Source: an uncultured archaeon (GTDB lineage: Archaea; Thermoproteota; Bathyarchaeia; TCS64). Taken from it: 64,000 bases of DNA. The stretch is taken from contig CALIUM010000008.1 in NCBI GenBank assembly GCA_938048735.1, positions 1 to 64,000 of the forward strand, in the 5' to 3' direction. The translations under genes and the position numbers were made by a program. Positions within the stretch are counted from its first letter, which is position 1, and the number at the start of each line of letters is the position of its first letter. This document shows positions 17,014 to 25,744 of this stretch, in pieces. Under the pieces are notes generated by a model. The model was not told the DNA's origin. It searched no databases and saw only the letters and a list, made by a program, of their open reading frames with translations.

Positions 17014-17790
17014 CTACATCTTTAAGAGGCTATTTAGCGCCGGGTTTCCCATAAGGCCCAAGATGATGCCGATGACTCCTAGGGCTATCAGGAACATCTT
17101 CACGACATCCTCCCCAGCCAGGCTGGCGGTCATCCCGGGATCTCCAGACACCAACGTTCCGGCTGCTAGAACCTCCTCACAGATCAGGACATAGTCACAG
17201 GTTATGGCCTGCCCATACATTGCCGTCCACCTCGTGGTCCCCCCGATGTTTATCGCACCTATCTGCCTAGCCACAGCGTGGCTCTGGATCTCCGTGTAGA
17301 AGACCCCAATCTGGACGTTGAGTGCTACGTTGTTCCTGAGAACCGTCCCACACCTGGCGATCTTATAGGCAGACGGACCATAATATAGGATGTTCTCCTC
17401 CTTATACAGCTCAGGCTTCCCCTCCTCTCTATAAGCCTCCCGGGCTATCCCCTGGACCAGGGGGATAATCTCAGCAACCCCTGGGAGGCTCGTGTAGACC
17501 GGGACCTCATGCTTGGCTGCGAGCTTGAGCGTGTACTTATAGATGTTCAGGGCGGAGACGACGGCTGGCCCCCACTCTCCCGAGATCTGGCCGAAATCGC
17601 CTGGTGCATAGTGCATGGGTCTGCCCATCTCCGCGCACCTCCCTATCCCCTCCTCGATGGCATCTATCGCAGGTATCTTCCGAATCTTGGGTAGAGGCCT
17701 CCCCTTCGAGACAAGCCATAGGTAGTACCCCATCATCGCAGAGAGAAGTGCTACAACTATCAGTTCGGAGATAACACCTGCTTTAAGCAT
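17014..17790 (-). CDS. membrane cassette 1, subunit A (DUF6754-like)
   Basis: 258 residues; a transmembrane helix at about 10-28 and another at the C-terminus flank a conserved domain. Conserved with copies 2 and 3: KIRKIPAIDAIEEGIGRCAE followed by MGRPMHY, YGPSAYKIA, INIGGTTRWTAMYG, and CDYVLICEEVLAAG followed by SGDPG and GEDVVKMF (consensus CDY..I.EE..AAG...SG.P.......G.D..K). I recognise the DUF6754-type pattern; the function of that family is not known to me. The conserved Cys-Asp-Tyr/Glu-Glu cluster could be a functional site. First gene of the operon, with an AT-rich promoter region just upstream of 17790. Confidence 0.82.
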   Translation of the reverse strand: MLKAGVISELIVVALLSAMMGYYLWLVSKGRPLPKIRKIPAIDAIEEGIGRCAEMGRPMHYAPGDFGQISGEWGPAVVSALNIYKYTLKLAAKHEVPVYTSLPGVAEIIPLVQGIAREAYREEGKPELYKEENILYYGPSAYKIARCGTVLRNNVALNVQIGVFYTEIQSHAVARQIGAINIGGTTRWTAMYGQAITCDYVLICEEVLAAGTLVSGDPGMTASLAGEDVVKMFLIALGVIGIILGLMGNPALNSLLKM

Positions 17791-18314
17791 TTTCCATCTC
17801 CAGAAATTAATGTATTTATAATATATTATTTAAGCTTTTCTAGGGGGTTTAAAAACCTGAACGTAAAATATTATGGTGCGGTGACAGCCGGGTTTATCTC
17901 ACAGATCTCAAATTATAGATAAATTATAAGAATCCAAAGGTTTAGCGCTAGGATAATAAACCTATTGTAAATATCTTGAAAGGAATAGCGAAGATTAAAT
18001 ACACTTATAATAATATATGAATAATTACGGATGGAAGAAGAATGGAGTAATGGCTGTAAGAAGAAAAAACTATTTATAGAAAAGATTTTGTTGCTCTTAA
18101 TTAATATCATCGTGAAGGTTCTATGACGTCGAGGAGGCGAGAGATATGATAATTAGAGACTAGGATCAGATAATCAAAAAGGATCTATTAAAAGGTAAAG
18201 CATATCACGGGTTAAAGGTGATCATGCATCCATCTTGTCATACCTATTGCTAGCTAAGTACAGGAACGTTAATAAACCCGGGGTTGTCCGCCCTAAACGC
18301 GTTAGGGAGGGTGG
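17791..18314. other. AT-rich intergenic region, about 520 bp
   Basis: This lies upstream of cassette 1 subunit A (minus) and past the 3' end of the second aminotransferase (minus). Very AT-rich, with many TATA-like runs. Short open frames here (for example 17913-18110 on the minus strand) encode Ile/Phe/Ser-rich strings without ribosome-binding sites and are treated as noise. No tRNA, ncRNA or repeat identified. Confidence 0.5.
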
Positions 18315-19673
18315 CTACCAGGCACTCATCTCCCTGAGAACCGTATCCGGCACCCTCCCCTTCGTGACATCCTCTATGGAGTCCTCCAGGATGCTCAGGG
18401 CCTTTTCAAGCTCCTCATTTCCTATGGTTAGGGGTGGGGCTATCCTCAGCACGTTTCCGAACCTTCCGAAGGAGATCATGACCAGCCCCTTCTCCCATGC
18501 CCTCCAGCAGACCTTCAGGGCCTCCGCCCTAGCGGGCTCCCTGGTTCTCCGGTCCTTGACCAAGTCTACGCCTATGAGGAGCCCCCTCCCCCTGGCTTCG
18601 CCTATCAGTTCGAAGCGTTCCATGAACTCCTCAAGCCGCTTCATCACATAGCCTCCAACCCTCTCAGCCCTCTCATGAAGCCTCTCCCTCTCCATCACCT
18701 CCAGGGTTGCGATGGCAGCTGCGCATGAGACAGGGTTTGCCTCGGTGGTGAATAGGTGGGCCGGTGCAGCCCATCGCTCCATCAGCTCGCTCCTAGATAT
18801 TATGGCGCTCATGGGGAGGCCTGAGGCTATGGGCTTGGCTACCAGGACGGCGTCGGGCTCCACCCCCCAGTGCTCAATAGCGAACCATCTCCCAGTCCTG
18901 CAGAACCCTGTCTGAACCTCCTCATCTATGAATAGGATACCATGCTCCTCGCATATCCTCTTCACCTCCACCCAGAAATCCTGGGGTGGAACGATAACTC
19001 CAGCATCTCCCTGGATCGGCTCTAGGATGAGGGCTGCAACCTCATCAGGTGGGATCAACAACCTCAAAAGCTCCTTCATGTACCCTATGCAGTGGAGGCC
19101 GCAGCCCGGGTGCTCTAGGCCGAAGGGGCACCTGTAGCAGTCAGGGTAGGGTATATGGTATACCTCTGGGAGGAGTGGGCCAAGCCTCCTCTTCATGTTG
19201 GGGGAGGCGGCAGAGAGGGTCAGGGCGCCGTATGTGGTTCCATGGTACGAGCCAAGGTAGGAGATGATCTTCTGCCTCCCCGTCGCCGATCTGGCAAGCT
19301 TTATGGCCCCGTCGTTGGCATCGGAGCCGGAGAGGCCGAAGGCCACCCTCTTCCTGAACCCTCCTGGGGTGAGGCTTGCCAGCCTCTCCGCCAAGATGAC
19401 GGGAAGCTCGTAGTAGGAGTATCCCAAAGTGTTGTGAATAAACCTCTTGGCCTGGCTCTCTATCGCCCTTACCACCTCAGGGTGGCAGTGGCCTATGTTT
19501 GTGACGGCCGCGCCCGATAGGAAGTCTATGTACTCGTTCCCGTCGGCATCCCAGATCTTCGCCCCCTCCGCCCTTGAGACCACAAGGGGATAGTAGGCCA
19601 ACCTGCTGGCCTGGGATATGACCCTACGGTCTCTCTCCACAACCTCTAGACACTTCTTCAAGGATCTATCCAT
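18315..19673 (-). CDS. class III aminotransferase, racemase-like paralogue 2
   Basis: 452 residues from the ATG at 19673 (MDRSLKKCLEVVERDRR); the open frame extends 41 codons further upstream but that part is unlike the family. PLP signatures: LSGSDANDGAIKLAR, FIDEEVQTGFCRTGRW and Schiff-base Lys280 in VAKPIASGLPM. The archaeal cysteine insert PYPDCYRCPFGLEHPGCGLHC is shared with the paralogue at 2098, and both resemble archaeal amino-acid racemases of the aminotransferase III fold. About 820 bp away, divergently, lies N-acyl-D-amino-acid deacylase, and a near-identical 25-30 bp sequence precedes both genes. This supports a role in D/L-amino-acid interconversion, though ordinary transamination is possible. 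Confidence 0.85.
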   Translation of the reverse strand: MDRSLKKCLEVVERDRRVISQASRLAYYPLVVSRAEGAKIWDADGNEYIDFLSGAAVTNIGHCHPEVVRAIESQAKRFIHNTLGYSYYELPVILAERLASLTPGGFRKRVAFGLSGSDANDGAIKLARSATGRQKIISYLGSYHGTTYGALTLSAASPNMKRRLGPLLPEVYHIPYPDCYRCPFGLEHPGCGLHCIGYMKELLRLLIPPDEVAALILEPIQGDAGVIVPPQDFWVEVKRICEEHGILFIDEEVQTGFCRTGRWFAIEHWGVEPDAVLVAKPIASGLPMSAIISRSELMERWAAPAHLFTTEANPVSCAAAIATLEVMERERLHERAERVGGYVMKRLEEFMERFELIGEARGRGLLIGVDLVKDRRTREPARAEALKVCWRAWEKGLVMISFGRFGNVLRIAPPLTIGNEELEKALSILEDSIEDVTKGRVPDTVLREMSAW

Positions 19674-19740
19674 CGAACATCCCAAACATCTCAGCCCCCT
19701 TATCCTTAAAAAGATACATCCGGCCAGCCCAAAGCTCAGA

Positions 19741-19770
19741 AGAAGTTTTAAATGAGCTGAGGGGAAATCC
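19741..19770 (+). repeat. promoter-like repeat, copy 1
   Basis: AGAAGTTTTAAATGAGCTGA followed by GGGG and AAATCC. Copy 2 at 20456-20485 differs at only a few positions. Copy 1 sits about 70 nt upstream of the second aminotransferase, copy 2 directly upstream of D-aminoacylase. It could be a duplicated promoter or a shared operator. In copy 1 the plus-strand continuation soon reaches an ATG at 19783 that opens only a 19-codon frame. Confidence 0.6.
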
Positions 19771-19850
19771 TTGAAAACAGCATGGGTGATCTTCAACCCA
19801 TAACTACAGCCTTCAAAATAGTAACGATAGCTTTGCCATAGGATGGAGGC

Positions 19851-20109
19851 TTAACGGTAAACTCTTTTCCTAGGGTCAATTTTGATAATCACTATTACTT
19901 TCTCCTCCTCGTAAACCTTGAATAAAGCTCTGTAGTCTCCTATGCGTAATCTGAAAATGTTTTCCTCACCTGCAATCTTAAGGATGTCGAGCCTAACCTT
20001 TGGAAAATCTTCAATATGTTTAGCTTCTTATTAATCTTTGTTTAATATCGTTTTTAAGTTCTCTTAGAAATTTTCCTGTTTTTCTGTGTAAGAAAATCTT
20101 AAATTTCAT
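19851..20109 (-). pseudogene. RelE-family toxin, frameshifted
   Basis: The first part, from the ATG at 20109, reads MKFKIFLHRKTGKFLRELKN and DIKQRLIRS, then hits a stop. One base shifted, the frame continues AKHIEDFPKVRLDILKIAG, FRLRIGDYRALFKVYEEEK and VIVIIKIDPRKRVYR to the TAA at 19851. These are the classic RelE/ParE elements: N-terminal helices, 'PxVRLDxLK', 'RxRxGDYRxLF' and the C-terminal 'IDxRxxVY'. The break is at about 20022-20030, in a sequence without a long homopolymer, so a real +1 insertion is plausible. The toxin overlaps its antitoxin by 11 nt. Intact, it would be an mRNA interferase of about 85 residues. Confidence 0.75.
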
Positions 20110-20272
20110 CGAGAGATTCCAACTCATTGAATCTTTTATTCTTTACAATTTCATCCACATCTTTCACAAAAATGTACTCTTCTGTAGTTAAGAAGATATC
20201 TTCAAGAAAATCTCTTAATTCATCAAGCTTTCTACCGATCTCATCCACCTTCTCTGAAACTATCTCGCTCAA
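20099..20272 (-). CDS. RelB-like antitoxin
   Basis: 57 residues from a TTG at 20272: LSEIVSEKVDEIGRKLDELR, then FLEDIFLTTEEY and a C-terminus ending LESLDEI. Short, acidic, helical, with the LTTEEY element and a toxin-binding tail typical of archaeal antitoxins placed in front of RelE. The stop overlaps the relE start (GATGAAATTTAA), the usual toxin-antitoxin coupling. No DNA-binding RHH is obvious. Since the toxin is frameshifted, this may be a remnant antitoxin that still neutralises related toxins. Confidence 0.6.
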   Translation of the reverse strand: MSEIVSEKVDEIGRKLDELRDFLEDIFLTTEEYIFVKDVDEIVKNKRFNELESLDEI

Positions 20273-20455
20273 AGGACCACTCGGCTAACTATGATAGAAA
20301 CGGGATCACATCTTAATAACCCTTACTTTCTTGGAGATTATATTAGTTCTCTGGGAGCTTGATGTTTTAAGTCTCGTCTCTTAGGTTTCTTGGGCCTATC
20401 TCTAATCCCTCGCATCTCCTTGAAAACGACGAATTATCTGTGTTACCACAAAACG

Positions 20456-20485
20456 AGAAGTTTTAAATGAGTTGAGGGGGGATCC
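20456..20485 (+). promoter_or_regulatory. promoter of D-aminoacylase and copy 2 of the repeat
   Basis: AGAAGTTTTAAATGAGTTGA then GGGGGGATCC. TTTTAAAT is a TATA-box candidate about 38 nt before the ATG at 20498, and the G-rich run with GAGGGAGA just before the ATG serves as a ribosome-binding site. Nearly identical to 19741-19770. Confidence 0.55.
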
Positions 20486-20497
20486 CTGAGGGAGAAT

Positions 20498-22153
20498 ATG
20501 GGCTATGAGATTCTGATCAGGGGAGGGAGGGTATTCGACGGATCCGGAGGAGATTGGTTCTACTCCGATATAGGCATTTCAGATGGAAGGATAGTCTCGA
20601 TGGGTAGACTTGGGGATGCTAGGGCTGAGAGGGTCATAGAGGCAGGAGGCCTCGCAGTCTCCCCGGGCTTCATTGACACCCACTCCCACACAGATGTCAC
20701 GATAATGCTGTTCCCAACCTCGGACTCAAAGGTGATGCAGGGGGTCACCACGGAGGTTGTTGGGAACTGTGGCCTATCCCTCGCACCCATAAAGGGCGAC
20801 TTGGAACTCCAAAGGAGGTATGTGGCGGCCTTCCACCCGGAGATGGCATCCCTCCTCCCATGGAGCTGGAGGAGCCTTGGAGAGTACTACCAGGCCGTTG
20901 AGAGGCTAGGCATCTCCGTCAACCTTGCCCCACTCATCGCCGCCGGGAACGTGAGGATATCAGTCATGGGCTTCGAGAACAGGCCCCCAACAGAGGGGGA
21001 GATCCAGGAGATGAGGGAGATTGTGGAGGAGGGGATGAGGGAGGGGGCCTTCGGCCTGAGCACAGGCCTCGTCTACCCACCGGGCGTATTTACAAAGACC
21101 GAGGAGATCATAGAGCTTGCTAAGGTAGCTGCCAGATACGGGGGCATATACTCAAGCCACATCAGAGGAGAGGGGGACACCCTCCTCCAGTCAGTCCTGG
21201 AGGCTATAGAGATAGGAAAAAGGGCCGGAATTCCGATCCTGATATCCCATATAAAGGTGATGGGGAGGGGCAACTGGGGGATGAGCGGCAAGATCCTCTA
21301 TGAGATAGAGAGGGCTAGGGAGGAGGGGATAGACGTTAACGCGGATCAATACCCCTACACAGCAGGCTCAACGGTGTTCTCGTCTATCCTTCCTCCATGG
21401 GCCCAAGAAGGAGGAATCCATAAGCTACTGGAGAGGCTTGGAGATCCAGAATCTAGGAAGAGGTTGAGAAAGGACCTAGAGTCGGAGATCCCAGGATGGC
21501 AGAACTGGGTTAAAACCCTCGGATGGGAGAGCTTCAAGATGATATCCTTCAACAGGGAGGAGAACAAGAAGTACCTGGGAAAGACTATCCCGGAGATAGC
21601 ATCCATGATGGGAAAGGACCCCTTCGAGGCGGCCATGGACCTCATCCTTACTGAGGATGGAGGGCCCATGACGGTCATCTTCTACGGCTCAGAATATGAT
21701 GTGGAGACCTACATGAAGAGCCCCCATGTGATGATCTCAACAGACGCCTTCGGCTCCTCACCCACAGGACCCATAGACCTGGGTCTCCAACACCCCAGGA
21801 CATATGGCACATATCCAAGGATCCTAGGCAGATACGTGAGGGAGAGGGGGCTCCTCACACTAGGAGAGGCCATAAGGAAGATGACCTCCCTCCCAGCGAG
21901 GAAGATAGGCCTCATGGACAGAGGCCTCCTCAGGCCCGGCATGTGGGCAGACATAGTAATCTTCGACCCAGCAACGGTGATAGACACAGCAACCTACGAA
22001 GACCCCCTCAAATACCCAAGGGGGATAAGATATGTGTTAGTAAACGGAGAGGTAGTCGTTGAGGAGGGCAAACACACAGGAAAAAGGCCGGGAAAGGTCC
22101 TCAGAAAGACTCCCCTGTCTAACTCGCCATCCCAGGGGCTCTCCAAGTGTTAG
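20498..22153 (+). CDS. N-acyl-D-amino-acid deacylase (D-aminoacylase), amidohydrolase superfamily
   Basis: 551 residues. Starts with the urease-like beta-sandwich (GYEILIRGGRVFDGSGGDWF), then the metal-binding strand GFIDTHSHTDVTI, then EVVGNCGLSLAP as in D-aminoacylases, GLSTGLVYPPG, YSSHIRGEG and HIKVMGRGNWG with further metal-ligand His residues, DAFGSSP, and a C-terminal GLLRPGMWADIVIFDP strand that closes the sandwich. The order matches DAN-type D-aminoacylase / N-acyl-D-glutamate deacylase; a dihydroorotase-like role is less likely. It frees D-amino acids from N-acyl forms, which the nearby racemase-like aminotransferase could then convert. Cytoplasmic, no signal peptide. Confidence 0.86.
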   Translation: MGYEILIRGGRVFDGSGGDWFYSDIGISDGRIVSMGRLGDARAERVIEAGGLAVSPGFIDTHSHTDVTIMLFPTSDSKVMQGVTTEVVGNCGLSLAPIKGDLELQRRYVAAFHPEMASLLPWSWRSLGEYYQAVERLGISVNLAPLIAAGNVRISVMGFENRPPTEGEIQEMREIVEEGMREGAFGLSTGLVYPPGVFTKTEEIIELAKVAARYGGIYSSHIRGEGDTLLQSVLEAIEIGKRAGIPILISHIKVMGRGNWGMSGKILYEIERAREEGIDVNADQYPYTAGSTVFSSILPPWAQEGGIHKLLERLGDPESRKRLRKDLESEIPGWQNWVKTLGWESFKMISFNREENKKYLGKTIPEIASMMGKDPFEAAMDLILTEDGGPMTVIFYGSEYDVETYMKSPHVMISTDAFGSSPTGPIDLGLQHPRTYGTYPRILGRYVRERGLLTLGEAIRKMTSLPARKIGLMDRGLLRPGMWADIVIFDPATVIDTATYEDPLKYPRGIRYVLVNGEVVVEEGKHTGKRPGKVLRKTPLSNSPSQGLSKC

Positions 22154-22259
22154 GCAAGTTTTTTCCATTCCAAAATTTTTCTTCCAACAGCGCACCTTCC
22201 CATAAGATATTTTTCTCGTATCCATATGATGTTTAGATAAACTAAAAGCTCTGATGCGA

Positions 22260-22696
22260 TCTGCAGAAGGTAGATTAATCAACGGTAAGTCAAATGGATC
22301 CAAGTCCTCGATGGGGGGTCCTCTTCACTTGGGCGGTATCAAAGTGTCCATCTTCACTCACGATGATCCTTTAACCCAGCCTTTGCATCACAGCTAGGTG
22401 GATCGCATCGCGGGGCTTAAGCCCAAATCTCTCCATATTTTCAGATCTTCCAAACATCTCCGAAATCAACAGGTACGATATCCCGCCCCTTTAGTCCTAA
22501 GATTACCCTACAAACCTTAACGGTAGTCATCATGTCCACCTTTCTTAGAGCAGTCCAAGCGAGTTCGTCGAAGGTCAAAGAACACGTCTTAGCATTTGAT
22601 CCCATCCAGTGCTGCGAGAATACGCCTAGAGGCCTCCCCAAGTTCATCGGTCGCTAGTGCAGCGAACACGAATACATTTGCATCGAGAGAGACCAC
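22260..22696 (-). pseudogene. PIN-domain toxin (VapC-like), multiple frameshifts
   Basis: Read in pieces: from a GTG at 22696, VVSLDANVFVFAALATDELG (first catalytic Asp in LDAN); then in a second frame CSLTFDELAWTALRKVD...; then after another shift GLKPRDAIHLAVMQRLG, a stop, and VSEDGHFDTAQVKRTP. The order LDAN...E...RDAIHLA...SEDxxFD is a full PIN-domain signature, so the locus was once a whole toxin. Breaks lie near 22595 and 22450, with an in-frame stop near 22375 and a GGGGGG run near 22315 that restores the last frame if one G is removed. Several independent breaks argue for true decay. The right end is approximate. Confidence 0.75.
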
Positions 22697-22942
22697 TCAA
22701 GAACTCTCCAAAGCCTCTTCGTAGAGCCTGTCTCCCCAGACTAGCTTAGACGACTCCGTGCCGTATATATGGGCACTCCCCTCAAGGAACTTTATCTCCC
22801 AGCACCACCTCCAAGGTTGCTCTCCCCCCTTCCACATCAAATAGAAGGCAGATGGATCATGGCTCTTCTCCATAGAGGATTTAGTCGATCTCAACGCTGA
22901 CTCATTCCGTGCCCTCCCCCAATCGAAGGGCTTTATATTCAC
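22697..22942 (-). CDS. putative antitoxin or partner of the decayed PIN toxin
   Basis: 81 residues, open and with an ATG; the stop (TGA, 22697-22699) abuts the GTG of the PIN gene (TGAGTG), the arrangement of toxin-antitoxin pairs. Sequence features: basic N-terminal part (RSTKSSMEK), aromatic-rich middle (WKGGEQPWRWCWEIKF) and acidic tail (GDRLYEEALESS). I recognise no antitoxin family. It could be a small protein that has outlived its toxin, or itself be a decaying fragment. Confidence 0.45.
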   Translation of the reverse strand: MNIKPFDWGRARNESALRSTKSSMEKSHDPSAFYLMWKGGEQPWRWCWEIKFLEGSAHIYGTESSKLVWGDRLYEEALESS

Positions 22943-23102
22943 TTTATAATCACCAATTGCATTCTTTATAAATATATATTAAAAGTTTTGGAAAGCCTTG
23001 TCTCACAGAATATGTAGCCTTTTTATTAAGTGTTCAGCGGCCTATAGAATAGCTTTAATTCGGTTTAACCCTTTAATCATTGATCTCTGGTAGGGCATAG
23101 CT

Positions 23103-23780
23103 TTGAGGTTGGCATCGTTATTTACAGGAGGCAAGGACAGCACCTACGCTACCCGCCTGGCGTTGGAGAGTGGAGATGATGTCATGGTTCTCGTCACCAT
23201 GATACCCTGGAGAGAGGACAGCTGGATGTTTCACTCCGCTAATATACACCTCGCGGGATTGGTGGCAAGAGCCATTGGAATAGAGCATCTAGCTGTCCAG
23301 ACCTGCGGTGAGAAGGATAGGGAGTTAGAGGATCTTAGGAGGGCTCTTCTAGGGCTGGACATCGACGGGGTTGTCTCGGGGGTAATAGCCTCCAGATACC
23401 AGAGGGATAGGATAGACCGTTTATGCAGGGAGCTTAGCCTCCATCATATAACACCAATCTGGGGGAGGGATCGAGGCGAGTTGATCGAGGAGATGCTCTC
23501 CAGAGGCATGTCCATAATGGTTTCAGAGGTCGCGGCCCTAGGCTTGGATGAGAGCTGGCTGGGCCGAATCTTGGACACTAAAGCCCTGGAGGAGCTCAGG
23601 GGGCTTCAGGGCAGGTACGGGGTGGATCCCTGTGGAGAAGGGGGGGAGATGGAGACCCTGGTTTTAGACGCCCCCTGGTTCTTAAGCAGGATAGAGGTTG
23701 TTAGGGCGAGGAGGGAGTGGAATGGCCTCTCTGGATCCCTCGTAATAGAAGAGGTGAGGCTTCTGGGCAAGGGTGGCTAG
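23103..23780 (+). CDS. diphthine--ammonia ligase (Dph6/ATP-PP-loop protein)
   Basis: 225 residues from a TTG start at 23103 (no ATG is available before the active site). PP-loop ATP-binding motif FTGGKDSTYA at 7-16, then a MIPWREDSWMFHSANIHLAG block and VSGVIASRYQRDRIDRLCRE, and a C-terminal GVDPCGEGGEMETLVLDAPW, all characteristic of the Dph6 family. It catalyses the last step of diphthamide formation on elongation factor 2 (amidation of diphthine with ammonium and ATP), a modification of archaea and eukaryotes only, which supports archaeal origin. Single gene with its own promoter, upstream of thrS. Confidence 0.85.
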   Translation: MRLASLFTGGKDSTYATRLALESGDDVMVLVTMIPWREDSWMFHSANIHLAGLVARAIGIEHLAVQTCGEKDRELEDLRRALLGLDIDGVVSGVIASRYQRDRIDRLCRELSLHHITPIWGRDRGELIEEMLSRGMSIMVSEVAALGLDESWLGRILDTKALEELRGLQGRYGVDPCGEGGEMETLVLDAPWFLSRIEVVRARREWNGLSGSLVIEEVRLLGKGG

Positions 23781-23863
23781 GGGACTACGCAAAATATAAA
23801 AGGAGGATCCCAAACCCCTTTAGGTTGAGATGGACGCCTACCAAACAGGATAGGCAAACAGTG

Positions 23864-23884
23864 CTATATTCTCGAAGAATATAG
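23864..23884. promoter_or_regulatory. perfect palindrome upstream of thrS
   Basis: CTATATTCT-CGA-AGAATATAG: perfect 9-bp arms with a 3-nt centre, about 70 nt before the thrS start. It lies between the TATA-like region and the gene, so it could be an operator or a hairpin in the thrS leader. No known regulator consensus recognised. Confidence 0.45.
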
Positions 23885-23955
23885 GCAGAACTATTATACC
23901 ATAAAAATGATCCTGGTTGAGCGAAGGTGTCCATCTACAGAGCTAGGTGGTTTCT

Positions 23956-25407
23956 ATGAGTAAAGATGAGGAGGTTATCTCGGAGGCCCTTAAGGCTGAG
24001 GAGAGGCTCGTATCCGATTGGTATGTGCTCACTCCCGAGGGCGTTCTCCATCCGCTTGACAGGTTCGACTTCGAGGGGTATGAGAAGCTTAAGAAGTTCG
24101 CGGATTACGAGGTGAGGAAGAGCAGGGCTGTCGAGCAGGAGCCACCCCATGTGACCCTTATGAGGAGCCTGGAGCTCGTGGATTACGAGCCCGCCTCAGA
24201 TCCCGGAAACCTGAGATACTATCCCAAGGGGAGGATGGTGAAGGCCCTCCTTGAGGAGTATGTAACATCAAAGGTGCACGAGTATGGGGGGATGGAGGTC
24301 GAGACACCCATAATGTACGACATGAAACATCCATCGCTCGCCAAGTATCTCCACAGGTTTCCAGCCCGCCAGTATATAGTCGAGTCCGACGAGGACAGGT
24401 ACTTCCTTAGGTTCGCAGCCTGCTTCGGCCAGTTCCTCATGAGCCACGACGCGACCATAAGCTACAGGGACCTACCCCTCAGGATTTACGAGCTGACCAG
24501 GTACAGCTTCAGGAGGGAGCAGGCCGGGGAGCTGGCAGGACTTAGAAGGCTTAGAGCCTTCACCATGCCGGATGTCCACGCATTGTGCAGAGATCTCGCC
24601 CAGGCTAAGAGGGAGTTCAGGCGTCGATTCAAGCTCTGCGTGGAGGTTCTAAGGGGGATAGGGCTCGAAAGGGACGACTACGAACTCGGGATCAGGGTAA
24701 CCGAAGACTTCTACAGGAAAAACAGGAGGTTTGTGAACTCCCTGGTGAGGATGCATGGGAAGCCAGCCCTCGTGGAGATGTGGAAGGAGAGGTTCTTCTA
24801 CTTCGTCCTCAAGTACGAGTTCAACTTCGTAGACGCCCTTGACAAGGCTTCAGCCCTCTCAACGGACCAGATAGATGTGGAGAACGGGGAGAGATACGGC
24901 ATAGTCTACATGGATGAGGATGGGAGACAGAAGCACCCCCTCATCCTCCACTGCTCCCCGAGCGGCGCCATCGAGAGGGACATCTACGCCCTCCTTGAGA
25001 AGGCCTATCTGAACATGAAAGATGGGAGGCCCCCCATGCTTCCCCTATGGCTCTCCCCCACACAGGTGAGGTTGATACCAGTCTCCGAGGCCCATGTTAA
25101 GGCTGCTGAGGCCACCGCCCGCCTCCTAAACAGGAGGGGGATAAGGGCCGACGTGGATGACAGGGAGGAGACCGTCCCTAAGAAGGTCAGAGACGCGGAG
25201 AGGGAGTGGATACCATACATCATCGTGATGGGGGAGAGGGAGATGGCCTCGAACCTCCTCCCAGTCAGGGTCAGGAGAGAGGGGGAGATAAGGGACATGA
25301 CTCTGAAGAGCCTAGTTAGTGAGATTAGAAGAGAGGCTAGGGGGATGCCATGGAGGCCTCTGCCCCTACCGATGAGGGTTAAGGAGAGGCCCAGGTTCGT
25401 AGGTTAG
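23956..25407 (+). CDS. thrS: threonyl-tRNA synthetase, catalytic type without the archaeal editing domain
   Basis: 483 residues from the ATG at 23956 (GGTGG ribosome-binding site just upstream; a GTG at 23947 is an alternative). Class II core: [18 protein letters not shown] (motif 1 area), [13 protein letters not shown] (zinc Cys), [21 protein letters not shown]-type motif 2 region, [10 protein letters not shown] (zinc His) and [17 protein letters not shown] (zinc His and motif 3), then an anticodon-binding domain from [20 protein letters not shown]. Typical archaeal ThrRS is over 600 residues with an N-terminal D-Tyr-deacylase-like editing domain. Here only about 70 residues precede the core, as in crenarchaeal split ThrRS, which needs a separate editing protein not present in the window. 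Confidence 0.9.
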   Translation: MSKDEEVISEALKAEERLVSDWYVLTPEGVLHPLDRFDFEGYEKLKKFADYEVRKSRAVEQEPPHVTLMRSLELVDYEPASDPGNLRYYPKGRMVKALLEEYVTSKVHEYGGMEVETPIMYDMKHPSLAKYLHRFPARQYIVESDEDRYFLRFAACFGQFLMSHDATISYRDLPLRIYELTRYSFRREQAGELAGLRRLRAFTMPDVHALCRDLAQAKREFRRRFKLCVEVLRGIGLERDDYELGIRVTEDFYRKNRRFVNSLVRMHGKPALVEMWKERFFYFVLKYEFNFVDALDKASALSTDQIDVENGERYGIVYMDEDGRQKHPLILHCSPSGAIERDIYALLEKAYLNMKDGRPPMLPLWLSPTQVRLIPVSEAHVKAAEATARLLNRRGIRADVDDREETVPKKVRDAEREWIPYIIVMGEREMASNLLPVRVRREGEIRDMTLKSLVSEIRREARGMPWRPLPLPMRVKERPRFVG

Positions 25408-25607
25408 AACGCGTGGCGCCACTTCTCCACCAGCTTCTCCTTCCTGCTTCCCCTCTTATACTCCTTGTAATGCTCCTCACAGAGATAGGCCCTTCTCCCC
25501 TCAACGTTCAGTCCGGCAGCCCTAGCCCTAGGGGTTGAGATGGAGCGGACTGCATCCCTACCACACCCCACAACGGTGCATTTAGCCCCCTTCTCTATCC
25601 TTCCCAT
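25404..25607 (-). CDS. small zinc-binding protein
   Basis: 67 residues, basic. Two Cys-x4-Cys / Cys-x2-His pairs, CTVVGC and [11 protein letters not shown], can hold one zinc, and the segment [20 protein letters not shown] lies between. It is conserved-looking in archaea (start [10 protein letters not shown]), usually described as a hypothetical zinc finger; a nucleic-acid or ribosome role is only inference. Its 3' end overlaps the thrS 3' end by 4 nt in convergent orientation. Confidence 0.7.
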   Translation of the reverse strand: MGRIEKGAKCTVVGCGRDAVRSISTPRARAAGLNVEGRRAYLCEEHYKEYKRGSRKEKLVEKWRHAF

Positions 25608-25744
25608 CTCTCAGGCCCCTAGACGAGATTTGCCGTGATCCCTATAAAAACTAGTGGCTCAAATAATCACGGCAAATTAATGATCAATTTAAACCTAATC
25701 CCTCTCCAAAAGATGGTTTAAAGATCTCAAATGGATAATTCTTA

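Noticed and set aside
17913-18110. 65-codon minus-strand frame upstream of cassette 1
   Set aside because: Ile/Phe/Ser string from AT-rich DNA without a start signal.
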